A stretch of 64,000 nucleotides of DNA from Arthrobacter sp. Leaf141 (GTDB lineage: Bacteria > Actinomycetota > Actinomycetes > Actinomycetales > Micrococcaceae): positions 151,096 through 215,095 of the forward strand of contig NZ_LMOL01000004.1 of the NCBI RefSeq assembly GCF_001424565.1. Direction: 5' to 3'. The translations under genes and the position numbers were made by a program. Below, in pieces: positions 22,340-31,356 of this stretch (position 1 is the first letter of the stretch; every line of letters begins with the position of its first letter). Under the pieces are notes generated by a model that made no database searches, had not been told where the DNA came from, and saw only the letters and a list, made by a program, of their open reading frames with translations.

Positions 22340-24400
22340 ATGATGACCAGCGAGCCACGCAGCAGCACCCCGGAACAAAGACTCAAGGCCCTGCATCAGC
22401 GGCTCGGCGGCATCGCCTACGGCGGGGACTACAACCCCGAGCAGTGGCCCCGCGAGCTCTGGGATGAGGACGTCCGCCTGATGAAGGAGGCCGGCGTCAA
22501 CCTGGTCACCCTCGCAGTGTTCTCGTGGAGCAGGCTTGAAACGGCGGACGGTGTCTACGACTTCGACTGGCTGGATGAAGTGATGGATCTCCTGCACGCC
22601 AACGGCATCGGCGTGGACCTGGCCACCCCGGACGCCGTGCCGCCCGCCTGGCTGATTACCCAGCACCCTGACATCCTCCCGGTCCTGGCGGACGGGTCCA
22701 CCTTCGGGTTCGGCTCCCGGCAGCACTTCGACGTTTCGCATCCTGTGTACCGGGCCAAATCACTGGCCATGGCGGAAACCATGGGGGAGAGGTACGCCAC
22801 GCACCCCGCGCTGTGCATGTGGCACGTCAACAACGAATACGGTCCCGTGTCCTACGGCCCGCACGCGGACCGGGCATTCCGGATCTGGCTGCAGGAGAAG
22901 TACGGCAGCGTGGACCGGCTCAACCAGGCCTGGAGCACGGATGTGTGGGGCCAGGTCTACTCCGACTGGGCCCAGGTCAACGCGCCGGCCCAGCCCCGCA
23001 CCTGGTCCAACCCGTCACGCAGGCTGGACTACCACCGGTTCACGTCGGACAGCATGCTGGCCCACTACAAGGCGGAGCGGGACATCCTGCGCACGCACAC
23101 CCCGGACCTGCCCATCGTCACCAACTTCATGCGCTTCTATAAAAACAACGACTACTGGGCCTGGGCAGCCGAGGAGGACTCCGTGGCCCTGGATATCTAC
23201 CCGGACCCGCGGGAGGAAGACGCCCACGTGGCGGCGGCCCTGAACTTCGACCTGATGCGCTCGCTGCGCAAAGGCCAGCCGTGGCTGGTCATGGAACAGG
23301 CCACCGCCGCTGTCAGCCAGTGGTCCGTGAACGTGTCCAAGCTGCCGGGCAAAATGCGGCTCGGCTCCTACCAGGCCATCGCCCAGGGCGCCGACTCCAT
23401 CCTGTTTTTCCAGTGGCGGCAGGCCAAGGGCGGCACCGAGCGGTACCACTCCGGCATGGTCAACCACGCCGGTCCCAACACCCGGGTGTTCCGCGAAGTC
23501 TGCGGACTGGGCCAGGAGTTGAAGAGCCTTGGCGGCATCGCCGGAACGCGGTCCGCTGCGAAGGTGGCAGTGGTCTTCGACTGGGACTGTTGGTGGGCCC
23601 TGGAGCTGGGGAATTCGCCGCGTTCCGACCTTAACTATGCGCAGGAAGTACTCCGCCTGTACCGGCCGTTCTTCGACGCCAACATCACTGTCGACTTTGT
23701 TGATACCAAAAGTGACCTCACCCCGTACAGCCTGGTGGTCCTGCCGGCCACGTATTTACTGACGGATGGTGCCGCGCAGCGGATCGAGGACTACGTGGCC
23801 GGCGGCGGACGCCTGGTGGCCAGCTACCTGTCCGGCATGGTGGACCAGGACAACACCATCCGCTTGGGCGGCTACCCGGGAGCCCTCCGCACGGTCCTGG
23901 GCGCCTGGAGCGAGGAACTGCATCCGCTGGCTGGCGAGGGGGAGGAAGTAAAACTGCGCACGACCGACGGCGGCACAGCCTCCGCCGGTTACTGGACCGA
24001 GCACCTGCACGCCGAGTCCGCTGACGTCCTGGCCAGTTACGGCTCCGGCCGGCTGGAAGGTTTTCCCGCGGTCACCCGCAACTCGTTCGGCAAAGGTACT
24101 GCCCTGTATCTGTCAGCCAGGGTAGACGACTCCTACCTGGCGGACCTGCTCGCAACCGAACGCCAGGGTGCCGGAATCCGCCCGGAACTTCAGGCACCTC
24201 CGGGAGTCCAGGTCCGGCGTCGTACTGGTGCTGCACGCAGCTACCTCCTGGTCCTCAACCACAACGATGCCCCGGCTCTGGTTGACCTGCAGGCCGGCGG
24301 CACCGACCTCATTACCGGGAACCCTGTCAGCGGCAGGGTGGAACTGGCCGCGAACGGCGTCCTGGTCATCGACGAACCCACCCCACAGACGGCCCGCTAG
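22340..24400 (+). CDS. Beta-galactosidase, glycoside hydrolase family 42
   Basis: A 686-residue cytoplasmic GH42 enzyme that removes terminal beta-galactose from imported oligosaccharides. The TIM barrel begins IAYGGDYNPEQWP. The acid/base is Glu166 in HVNNEYGP and the nucleophile Glu319 in LVMEQATAAV, at the spacing expected for the family. The trimerisation domain and small C-terminal beta domain follow (ending VLVIDEP). There is no signal peptide. ATG codons at 22340 and 22343 both follow AAAGGACA; either may be used. The gene leads the operon GH42-permease-permease-binding protein-YesL. It is likely induced by its substrate through the AAACTTT-type operators upstream. The natural substrate may be beta-galactan fragments rather than lactose. 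Confidence 0.93.
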   Translation: MMTSEPRSSTPEQRLKALHQRLGGIAYGGDYNPEQWPRELWDEDVRLMKEAGVNLVTLAVFSWSRLETADGVYDFDWLDEVMDLLHANGIGVDLATPDAVPPAWLITQHPDILPVLADGSTFGFGSRQHFDVSHPVYRAKSLAMAETMGERYATHPALCMWHVNNEYGPVSYGPHADRAFRIWLQEKYGSVDRLNQAWSTDVWGQVYSDWAQVNAPAQPRTWSNPSRRLDYHRFTSDSMLAHYKAERDILRTHTPDLPIVTNFMRFYKNNDYWAWAAEEDSVALDIYPDPREEDAHVAAALNFDLMRSLRKGQPWLVMEQATAAVSQWSVNVSKLPGKMRLGSYQAIAQGADSILFFQWRQAKGGTERYHSGMVNHAGPNTRVFREVCGLGQELKSLGGIAGTRSAAKVAVVFDWDCWWALELGNSPRSDLNYAQEVLRLYRPFFDANITVDFVDTKSDLTPYSLVVLPATYLLTDGAAQRIEDYVAGGGRLVASYLSGMVDQDNTIRLGGYPGALRTVLGAWSEELHPLAGEGEEVKLRTTDGGTASAGYWTEHLHAESADVLASYGSGRLEGFPAVTRNSFGKGTALYLSARVDDSYLADLLATERQGAGIRPELQAPPGVQVRRRTGAARSYLLVLNHNDAPALVDLQAGGTDLITGNPVSGRVELAANGVLVIDEPTPQTAR

Positions 24401-24408
24401 GAGGCACC

Positions 24409-25404
24409 ATGGCCATGCGATTGGAAATTCCCCCCGAAGCGGTCACCGCAGACCCGCCCGGCAAAGGCGGCAAAAACAGGAACGGCGGCCGCCGCAACAA
24501 GCCCGGCAGCTGGAAAGTCGCCATCACCCGTGACTGGCGGCTCTACACCCTGGTTCTGCTGCCGCTGATCTACTTTGCGGTGTTCCGCTACCTGCCCATG
24601 GCCGGGAACGTGATCGCATTCCGCCAGTTCCAGCCCGGCGGCAGCATCTTCGGCGAAAAATGGGTGGGCCTGAAGTACGTCACCTTGTTCATCAACGATC
24701 CCAGCTTCTGGCAGGCCTTCCAGAACACCATCATCCTCGGCGTCCTGACCCTGCTCTTTTGCTTCCCCATGCCCATCATCTTCGCGCTGATGCTCAATGA
24801 ACTGCGCTCGCAGAAGTTCAAGAAGCTGGTCCAGACCGTGGCGTACCTGCCGCACTTTATGTCCGTGGTGATCATCGCGGGCATGATCCTGCAGAACTTC
24901 TCCATGACCGGCACGGTGAACCAGGTGGCCAATTCCCTCTTTGGCACCACCGTGAACTTCACCCAGGACGCGGGCTGGTTCCGGCCCATGTACATCAGCT
25001 CCGAGGTGTGGCAAACCATGGGCTGGGGCGCCATCCTCTACCTTGCGGCGCTGACCCGGGTGGACGAATCCCTGTACGAGGCGGCCCGGATCGACGGCGC
25101 CAACCGGTGGCAGCAAACCTGGCACGTCACGCTCCCGGCCATCCGCCCCACCATCATCACCCTGCTGATCCTGAACATCGGCACGTTCATGGCTGTGGGC
25201 TTCGAGAAGATCCTGTTGATCTACAACCCGCTCAACTACGAAACCTCCGATGTCATCTCCACCTACCTGTACCGGGTGGGCCTGGAATCGAGCAACTTCA
25301 GCTACGCCGCAGCGATCGGAATGTTTGAATCCGTCATCGGCCTGACGCTGATCCTCTCCGCGAACGCGATCTCCAAGCGGCTCGCAGGAACGAGCCTGTG
25401 GTGA
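24409..25404 (+). CDS. Sugar ABC transporter permease, LplB type
   Basis: A 331-residue inner-membrane subunit of a CUT1 carbohydrate importer. A charged 40-residue head is followed by six hydrophobic helices. The EAARIDGAN loop at 225-233 is the conserved site where the ATPase docks. The closing SKRLAGTSLW is typical of LplB/YteP-like permeases, which in Firmicutes import oligosaccharides such as unsaturated rhamnogalacturonides. It begins eight bases after the GH42 stop, with GGAGG before the ATG. No ATPase gene is in this locus, so a shared MsmK-like ATPase encoded elsewhere must energise it. Confidence 0.92.
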   Translation: MAMRLEIPPEAVTADPPGKGGKNRNGGRRNKPGSWKVAITRDWRLYTLVLLPLIYFAVFRYLPMAGNVIAFRQFQPGGSIFGEKWVGLKYVTLFINDPSFWQAFQNTIILGVLTLLFCFPMPIIFALMLNELRSQKFKKLVQTVAYLPHFMSVVIIAGMILQNFSMTGTVNQVANSLFGTTVNFTQDAGWFRPMYISSEVWQTMGWGAILYLAALTRVDESLYEAARIDGANRWQQTWHVTLPAIRPTIITLLILNIGTFMAVGFEKILLIYNPLNYETSDVISTYLYRVGLESSNFSYAAAIGMFESVIGLTLILSANAISKRLAGTSLW

Positions 25405-25415
25405 AAGGGACAACC

Positions 25416-26348
25416 ATGAAGGACACCCTCCTGAAGCGGAACCGGGCCGGTAGGGACACGGGAGTCCTGGTCAAGGACATGAAGGTTTCCCGCAGCATGT
25501 GGGTCTTCCGGGGCGTGAACCTGGTCTTCCTGCTGGCCGTGCTGTTCCTGACCGTGTACCCGTTCCTGAACATCGTGGCCCAGAGCTTTTCCAGCGAAGG
25601 CTTTATCAACGCCGGGCAGGTCAACCTGTTCCCCATGGGCTTCAACGTGGAGACGTACCGGCTGATCCTGGCCGACTCCACGTTCTGGAACAACTACGGC
25701 AACACGGTGCTGTACACGGTCGTGGCCACCACCATCTCCATGGTGCTCACCACCAGCTTCGCGTACGCCATCGCCAAGAAGGACCTCAAAGGCCGCAGCG
25801 TTTTTATCGGCATCGCAGTGTTCACCATGTTCTTCAATGGCGGGCTGATCCCCAACTACGTGCTGATCAGCTCGCTGGGCATGCGGGACACCCTGTGGGC
25901 CGTGGTGCTGCCCAACGCCATCAGCGTCTTCAACCTCCTGATCATGAAGTCGTTTTTCGAGAACATGCCGCGTGAACTGGAGGAAGCCGCCGCGATTGAC
26001 GGCCTCACCCAGTACGGCGTGCTGTTCAGGGTGGTACTGCCACTGAGCAAGGCGATTGTGGCCACCATGGTCCTGTTTTACGCAGTGGCCAACTGGAACT
26101 CCTGGTTCCAGGCCTTCCTCTACCTGGACAACCCGGACCTGTTCCCGGTGACCATCTACCTGCGCAACATGATCGCCGGGGTCACCACCGCAGGATCCGC
26201 GGGCGGGACGGCGGAAAACGTGGGCCAGATTGCGGCCAACATCCAATCCGTCACCATCGTCCTGACCGTTATCCCCATCCTTTGTGTCTACCCGTTTGTG
26301 CAGAAGTACTTCTTCTCGGGCGTCATGCTCGGTTCCGTCAAGGAATAA
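25416..26348 (+). CDS. Sugar ABC transporter permease, YtcP/LplC type
   Basis: A 310-residue second permease with six helices. It opens the membrane part with VFRGVNLVFLLAVLFLTVYPFLNIVAQSFS and carries the ATPase-contact motif EEAAAIDGL near residue 190. The C-terminal PFVQKYFFSGVMLGSVKE is the hallmark of YtcP/LplC proteins. ATG 25416 follows AAAGGGACAACC; a GTG six codons upstream was judged less likely. It forms the heterodimeric channel with the preceding LplB-type protein. Confidence 0.92.
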   Translation: MKDTLLKRNRAGRDTGVLVKDMKVSRSMWVFRGVNLVFLLAVLFLTVYPFLNIVAQSFSSEGFINAGQVNLFPMGFNVETYRLILADSTFWNNYGNTVLYTVVATTISMVLTTSFAYAIAKKDLKGRSVFIGIAVFTMFFNGGLIPNYVLISSLGMRDTLWAVVLPNAISVFNLLIMKSFFENMPRELEEAAAIDGLTQYGVLFRVVLPLSKAIVATMVLFYAVANWNSWFQAFLYLDNPDLFPVTIYLRNMIAGVTTAGSAGGTAENVGQIAANIQSVTIVLTVIPILCVYPFVQKYFFSGVMLGSVKE

Positions 26349-26369
26349 CCCCTTACGAAAGGAAAGCCC

Positions 26370-27989
26370 ATGATCCGCAGACGAGATTTCCTCGGCCTGT
26401 CCGCACTGGCAGCTTTTGGCCTGGTGGCCGCCGGCTGTGACTCCGATTCCGGCAGCAAGGTTGACACCACCAAGGCCCGCAACGGCGCGATGGACAGCTT
26501 TGGGGTGGGGGATACGTTCAAGGCGACGGTGCCGCTGAGCTTCACCTTCCTTTTCAGCGACCAGCCCACCTACCCGTATAAGAAGGACTGGCTGCTGTTC
26601 ACCAAAATGGCGTCGGACAACAACGTCACCCTGGAGACCACCATCGTCCCCAGCAGCGACTACGAGCAAAAGCGCAGCCTCCTGATCAGCTCCGGCAGCG
26701 CCCCGGAAATCATCGCCAAAACCTACCCCGGCCAGGAGAGCGCCTACGTCTCGTCCGGCGCCGTCCTGCCGGTGAGCGACTACGTCGACCTGATGCCGCA
26801 CTTCCAGGACAAGGTGAAGAAGTGGAAGCTGGAGGCGGAGATCGCCGGCCTGACACAGGAGGACGGGAAATACTACGTCTTGCCCGGCCTGCATGAGGAA
26901 CTGTGGCCGGACTACACGCTGGCATTCCGCACGGACATCCTGGAAAAGGAAAGCATTGCCGAACCCAAAACCTGGGACGAGTTCCGTGAGGTGCTGCGGA
27001 AGCTGAAAAAGGCGTACCCGGACGTGGTGCCGTTCTCGGACCGGTTCAACGGCAACAGCGTCCTGAACATCGCCGGCAGCGCGTTCGGCACGGTGGCCGG
27101 CTGGGGCCTGGTGGACGGGCTGAGCTTCGACGAGTCCGCCAAGGAGTTCAGCTTCGGCGCCGGCAACTCCCAGTTCAAGGAGCTGGTGACGTACTTCAAC
27201 TCCCTGGTGTCCGAGGGCCTGATGGACCCGGAAAGCTTCACCCAGACCGACGATTCCGCCATCCAGAAGTTCACCTCGGGCAAGTCGTTTGTTATCAGCG
27301 CCAACTCCCAAAACATCATCACCTACCGCACGTCCATGGAGCAGTCCCTGGGCAAGGGCAACTTCTCCGTCCGCAAGATCACCGTACCCGGCGGGCCGGC
27401 GGGCGACATCATCGGCGGCTCCCGGCTGGAAAACGGCATCATGCTGAACTCGTCCGTCAAGGACAAAGACAGCTTTGTGGCCCTGATGCAGTACCTGGAC
27501 TGGCTTTTCTACAGCGACGCCGGCCAGGAGTTCGCCAAGTGGGGCGTGGAAGGAACCACATTCACCAAGGAGGGCGGCAAGCGCAAGCCCGCGGCAGACA
27601 TCAACTTCCAGGGCCTGAACCCGGCCGGCACCAAGGACCTCCGCGTTGACTATGGTTTCTCCGGCGGCAACTTTGCCTACGGCGGCACCACCGACCTGCT
27701 GCAGTCCACCTTTAACGAGGAGGAGCTGGCCTTCCAAAAGGCGATGCAGGCCAAAAAGCCCAAGGCCGTGGCGCCGCCGGTCCCGTTCAGCGACGTGGAC
27801 CGTGAACAAGCCACCCTGGTGCTCACACCGCTCAAGGACCACGTCAAGCAAAACACGCTGAAGTTCATCACGGGCCAGCGCAGCCTGGGCGAGTTCGATG
27901 CCTACCTCAAGGAGCTGGACGCCAAGGGCATGTCCAAATACGTAGAGTTGGCCAACAAGGCGTACAAGGCGTACGCGGACAAGAAGTAG
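26370..27989 (+). CDS. Sugar-binding lipoprotein, LipO/YtcQ type (Tat signal)
   Basis: A 539-residue extracellular solute-binding protein anchored by lipid. MIRRRDFLGLSALAAFGLVAAGC combines a twin-arginine motif (R3-R4 with DFL) and a lipobox with Cys23, so it is probably exported folded by Tat. The size and the long insertions match the LipO/YtcQ group, whose members bind larger oligosaccharides. Several acidic/aromatic stretches (DYTLAFRTD, YGFSGGNFAYGG) line what should be the binding cleft. It lies 21 bases after the permease with GAAAGGAAAGCCC before the ATG, the usual place and a strong ribosome site. The ligand is presumably a galactose-containing oligosaccharide. Confidence 0.92.
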   Translation: MIRRRDFLGLSALAAFGLVAAGCDSDSGSKVDTTKARNGAMDSFGVGDTFKATVPLSFTFLFSDQPTYPYKKDWLLFTKMASDNNVTLETTIVPSSDYEQKRSLLISSGSAPEIIAKTYPGQESAYVSSGAVLPVSDYVDLMPHFQDKVKKWKLEAEIAGLTQEDGKYYVLPGLHEELWPDYTLAFRTDILEKESIAEPKTWDEFREVLRKLKKAYPDVVPFSDRFNGNSVLNIAGSAFGTVAGWGLVDGLSFDESAKEFSFGAGNSQFKELVTYFNSLVSEGLMDPESFTQTDDSAIQKFTSGKSFVISANSQNIITYRTSMEQSLGKGNFSVRKITVPGGPAGDIIGGSRLENGIMLNSSVKDKDSFVALMQYLDWLFYSDAGQEFAKWGVEGTTFTKEGGKRKPAADINFQGLNPAGTKDLRVDYGFSGGNFAYGGTTDLLQSTFNEEELAFQKAMQAKKPKAVAPPVPFSDVDREQATLVLTPLKDHVKQNTLKFITGQRSLGEFDAYLKELDAKGMSKYVELANKAYKAYADKK

Positions 27990-28038
27990 GACGGACGACG
28001 GCGGCGCGCGGCTTCCGGCGGTAACCGAAAGGCAGCGC

Positions 28039-28722
28039 GTGGTTGCGAAGAAGACGGAGTACGGTTCCGGCCCCCTGTTCAGGGTGGCCGGAACCGTTGC
28101 CGGTGTGATGATGGGCTCCATCCTCCTGGTGGCAGCCAACGCTCTGCTCCTGCTGGTGCCTCTGCTGGGATTCCAGCCCCTGCTGCTGATCCTGGCCTGC
28201 ATCCCCGTGGGGCCCGCAGTGGTGGCGGCCATGTACGCGTTTAACCGCCTGCTGGCCGGGCAGGACACCGGCGTGTTCCGGGACTTCGTCCGCGGCTACC
28301 GCCGGAACGCCGGCCAGGCGCTCCTGGTCTGGCTGCCGTACCTGGCGGTGCTCGCCGTCGTCGGGTTCAACCTCCTGGTGCTGCCGGGCGGGGACGCCGC
28401 GGCCCCGGTGGCCGGCGGTGCCCGGATCGGCCTGGTGGGGCTTGGGCTGCTGGTCCTGACGGCGGCGGCCACTGCCCTGTTGCTGCTGTCCCGGTTCACA
28501 TTCCGGGTGCGGGATCTTTACCGGCTGTCCTTGTACAGCATCGGGGCCCGGAAACGGGTGTCACTGGGCAACGCGGGCATCCTGTTTGTGGCCGGATTCC
28601 TGCTGCTCATTTCCACGGCGTACCTGCTGCCGGTCATCGCCGGGGCCGTGGTGTTCCTGGTCTGCCTCAACTCCCGGCCGCTCCTGGCCTTCATTGAGGG
28701 GAAGTTCACCGCGCACCAGTGA
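28039..28722 (+). CDS. YesL-like DUF624 membrane protein
   Basis: A 227-residue membrane protein with five or six helices of the DUF624/YesL family. The N-terminal GPLFRVAGTVAGVMMGSILLVAANALLLL and the PVGPAVVAAMYAFNRLLAGQD segment, in that order, are typical. YesL-like genes travel with LplB/YtcP/LipO transporters in Bacillus pectin loci; their role is undefined, possibly an accessory of the importer. GTG 28039 follows CGAAAGGCAG. It ends the transporter operon, 36 bases before the stop of the convergent GH3 gene. Confidence 0.85.
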   Translation: MVAKKTEYGSGPLFRVAGTVAGVMMGSILLVAANALLLLVPLLGFQPLLLILACIPVGPAVVAAMYAFNRLLAGQDTGVFRDFVRGYRRNAGQALLVWLPYLAVLAVVGFNLLVLPGGDAAAPVAGGARIGLVGLGLLVLTAAATALLLLSRFTFRVRDLYRLSLYSIGARKRVSLGNAGILFVAGFLLLISTAYLLPVIAGAVVFLVCLNSRPLLAFIEGKFTAHQ

Positions 28723-28757
28723 GGCCCACCCGGACCAGGAGAGGCCCGGCTGCCTGC

Positions 28758-31121
28758 CTACAGCGGCGTGACCGTCACCGGTGTCAGCATTTCCCGGCCG
28801 AAGCCCACCACCGTGCGGGGGCCGTGCAAAATGACCTCATGCGTGGCAACATCAGCGGTGCTCGACGTAGCCACATGCAGCTTCACCAGTCCCGGCGTGA
28901 CCACCCGCTGCAGGTCCAGGCCCGTGAAAGAGGTCCGGTCGGCGTGGACGGTGAACTCCAGTTCCGCTGACGCACCTGCGGCGAGCTCCACCCGCGCGTA
29001 CCCGATCAGCTCCCGGACCGGCCGGACCACCTCGCCCACCGGGTCCGCCAGGTACAGCTGGACCACCTCGGCGCCGGACAGGGACCCGGTGTTGGTGACG
29101 GTGCAGCCCACGGTGACGGTCCCCGTGGTGGACATGGTGGGTGCGCTCGCCGTGTGGCCGGAAAAGCCGAACGTGGTGTAGGAAAGGCCGTGGCCAAAGC
29201 CGAACAGCGGCGAGGGGTCCAGGGCGCTGACGCCGGACGCGCCGGCGAGGCTGCTGTGCAGGTAGGTGCCGGGTTGGCCGCCGGCCGTCCGGGGGACCGA
29301 AACGGGGAGTTTGCCGGTGGGGGTCCGTGCGCCCGTCAGCACATCCCACAAGGCTTCCGCCCCCTCCTCACCCGGGAAGAAGCCCTGCACCAGGGCGCCC
29401 GCCCGGTCGGCAAACTCACCCAGCGCGTAAGGCCGGCCGCTGAGGACCACCACCACCGTCCGGGTCCCGGCAGCCTCAGCAGCGGTCAGCACCCGGTCCA
29501 GCAGCAGCCGTTGGTCCCCGGGCAGTTGCAGGTCGCCCACGTCGTTGCCTTCGCCGGAAGTGCCGCGGCCAAAGAGGCCCGCGTTATCTCCCACCACAAT
29601 GACGCAGGTGTCCACGGCAGCGGCCAGGCGGCAGGCCTCCTCGATCCGGTCCTCCGGGATCACCTCGCAGGTCCCGGACGCCGCGCTCTGTACCGCCCCG
29701 CACCGGCCGGCGGCGGCCGCGGCGACGGTAGGAACAGTAATTCCCATAGGGATGTCAGGGTGCGAAGCGCCCACATGCGCATCAAAGGAATAGCAGCCCA
29801 ACATGGCGAACGGGTCCTGGGACAGCGGGCCCACCACGCCCACCGACGCCAAAGCTGCAGCCGGCAGCGGAAGGGCGGGGCCGCCGTCGTGCGTCCTGTT
29901 GGTCAGCAGCACCAAGGACTGGGCTGCGATCTCCCTCGCCAGCGCCCGGTGTTCCGCGGGGTCAAGGTCGATGGTCCCGGCAGCCAGGGCAGGCGGGGCA
30001 GGGTCAAAAGCGGCGGAGAGGAGCCCGGCTTCCTGTTTCTGGATCAGCACCCGGCGCAGTGCGGTGTCCACCAGGGCCTCGGGCACTGCACCGGATCGGA
30101 CAGCCTCGAGCAGGGGTGCGCCGTAACAGTTCATGGTGGGCAGTTCCACATCCACGCCTGCGGCAAGCGCCAAGGCAGCGGCCTCGCCCGAATCGGCGGC
30201 CACGCCGTGGGTGGCGTTCAGGAAGGCAATGCCGAAGTAGTCTGCCACCACGGTGCCGGTGAACCCCCATTCGTCCCGCAGCAGCGCGGTGAGCAACGCC
30301 CGGTTCGCGGCGGCCGGAACGCCGTCCGTGTCCGTGTAGGCGTGCATCACCGAGCGCGCCCCGCCATGCCGGATCGCCATTTCAAAGGGTGGCAGCATCA
30401 CATCTGCCAGTTCACGCGGGCCCATGGAAACAGGGGCGTGGTTGCGCCCGGCGCGCGAGGCGGAGTAGCCCACAAAGTGCTTGAGCGTGGCTACGATGCC
30501 GGATTCCTCGAGTCCGCTGACGTAGGCGGACGCCACCGTGCCCACCAGGTAGGGGTCCTCGCCGATGGTTTCCTCCACGCGACCCCACCGCAGGTCGCGG
30601 ACCACGTCCAATACGGGGGCCAGTCCCTGGTGGACGCCGAGGGCGCGCATCTGCCCGCCGATCAGCCCGGCCATGCGCCGGACCAGGCCGGGGTTGAAGG
30701 TGGCGCCCCATGCCAGCGGGACCGGGAACGCCGTGGCTTTCCACGCCGCCAGCCCGGCCAGGCATTCCTCATGGACCTGGGCCGGAATACCGAAGCGGGA
30801 GGCGGCCATGATCTGTTCCTGGGCTGCGGCCAGCCGCCGAGCGCCTTCGAGTGGCTCCACCGGGACTGTCCCGTACATGCGGGTGATCTGGCCCAGGCCT
30901 TGGGAGATCATTTCCTCCCAGGTCCGTTCGTCGCCCGCCATTTCGTTCTGCAGCGGTGCCACGGAATCGCCGTCGGTGGAGGCGTTCACCCAGACCCCTG
31001 CCAGTTGGGCCAGCTTTTCCGGGAGCGTCATCTGGAGCATCAGGCGTTCGACGGCGGCGCCTGGGTCCGCAGGATCCTGCGCCAAGGGGAAGGCTTGTTT
31101 TTCGGCGGCACCGCTGGTCAC
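28758..31121 (-). CDS. Beta-glycosidase, glycoside hydrolase family 3
   Basis: A 787-residue cytoplasmic GH3 enzyme with the full architecture: barrel domain (residues about 20-350), alpha/beta sandwich (about 370-600) and C-terminal fibronectin-like domain (from about 660). The nucleophile is Asp294 in VVADYFGI. Other landmarks are GRVEETIGEDPYLVG, KHFVGYSASRAGRNHAP and FGFGHGLSYTTF. Members cleave beta-glucosides or beta-xylosides from the non-reducing end. I start at the GTG at 31121, which follows GAGGAG at seven bases; a TTG nine codons earlier has no ribosome site. It is transcribed toward the transporter operon from the same control region as the dehydrogenase gene. Confidence 0.92.
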   Translation of the reverse strand: MTSGAAEKQAFPLAQDPADPGAAVERLMLQMTLPEKLAQLAGVWVNASTDGDSVAPLQNEMAGDERTWEEMISQGLGQITRMYGTVPVEPLEGARRLAAAQEQIMAASRFGIPAQVHEECLAGLAAWKATAFPVPLAWGATFNPGLVRRMAGLIGGQMRALGVHQGLAPVLDVVRDLRWGRVEETIGEDPYLVGTVASAYVSGLEESGIVATLKHFVGYSASRAGRNHAPVSMGPRELADVMLPPFEMAIRHGGARSVMHAYTDTDGVPAAANRALLTALLRDEWGFTGTVVADYFGIAFLNATHGVAADSGEAAALALAAGVDVELPTMNCYGAPLLEAVRSGAVPEALVDTALRRVLIQKQEAGLLSAAFDPAPPALAAGTIDLDPAEHRALAREIAAQSLVLLTNRTHDGGPALPLPAAALASVGVVGPLSQDPFAMLGCYSFDAHVGASHPDIPMGITVPTVAAAAAGRCGAVQSAASGTCEVIPEDRIEEACRLAAAVDTCVIVVGDNAGLFGRGTSGEGNDVGDLQLPGDQRLLLDRVLTAAEAAGTRTVVVVLSGRPYALGEFADRAGALVQGFFPGEEGAEALWDVLTGARTPTGKLPVSVPRTAGGQPGTYLHSSLAGASGVSALDPSPLFGFGHGLSYTTFGFSGHTASAPTMSTTGTVTVGCTVTNTGSLSGAEVVQLYLADPVGEVVRPVRELIGYARVELAAGASAELEFTVHADRTSFTGLDLQRVVTPGLVKLHVATSSTADVATHEVILHGPRTVVGFGREMLTPVTVTPL

Positions 31122-31148
31122 GGGCTTCTCCTCAGGGTTGGCTATCAA

Positions 31149-31187
31149 TTTCTAAGAAAGTATCAGAAAATTCCAGTAAGTTTCTAG
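31149..31187 (-). promoter_or_regulatory. Cluster of AGAAA/TTTCT operator half-sites before GH3
   Basis: TTTCTAAGAAA (31149-31159) is a perfect 11-base inverted repeat. AGAAA (31165-31169) faces TTTCT (31181-31185). The minus strand reads CTAGAAACTTACTGG across 31174-31187, a match to the AAACTT motif of the locus. They are probable regulator sites controlling GH3. Confidence 0.5.
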
Positions 31188-31198
31188 GGGCAAAGTCC

Positions 31199-31228
31199 TT
31201 GACGTGGCTGTGAGCGCATCCCTACGGT
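31199..31228 (+). promoter_or_regulatory. Sigma-70-type promoter for the dehydrogenase operon
   Basis: TTGACG (31199-31204) and TACGGT (31223-31228) are separated by 18 bases and face the Gfo/Idh gene. Two operator-like AAACTT motifs lie just downstream, consistent with a repressed transcript having a leader of about 120 bases. Confidence 0.5.
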
Positions 31229-31263
31229 TGAGGAGAGGCCGAAAACATGCCTTGACGGCTCGG

Positions 31264-31294
31264 CAGAAACTTATGCGCAGAGATGGAAACTTTC
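31264..31294 (+). promoter_or_regulatory. Two AAACTT-type operators before the dehydrogenase gene
   Basis: CAGAAACTTATG (31264-31275) and GGAAACTTTC (31285-31294) repeat the motif seen upstream of GH42 and lacI. They are 21 bases apart, two helical turns, so two dimers would bind the same face of the DNA. Confidence 0.6.
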
Positions 31295-31356
31295 GTCCCG
31301 AGAGTCCGTGACAGTCCACTTGCGCAACGAACATCCACTGCAATGACGGAGAAAAC

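Noticed and set aside
25302..28268. A 988-codon open frame opposite the ABC transporter genes
   Set aside because: It mirrors three genes with clear family motifs, is His/Gly/Gln-rich without domains and has no ribosome site. It is a GC-driven shadow frame.
29154..31187. A 677-codon frame opposite the GH3 gene
   Set aside because: Shadow of a complete GH3 enzyme; Gly/Arg/His-rich with no family motif.
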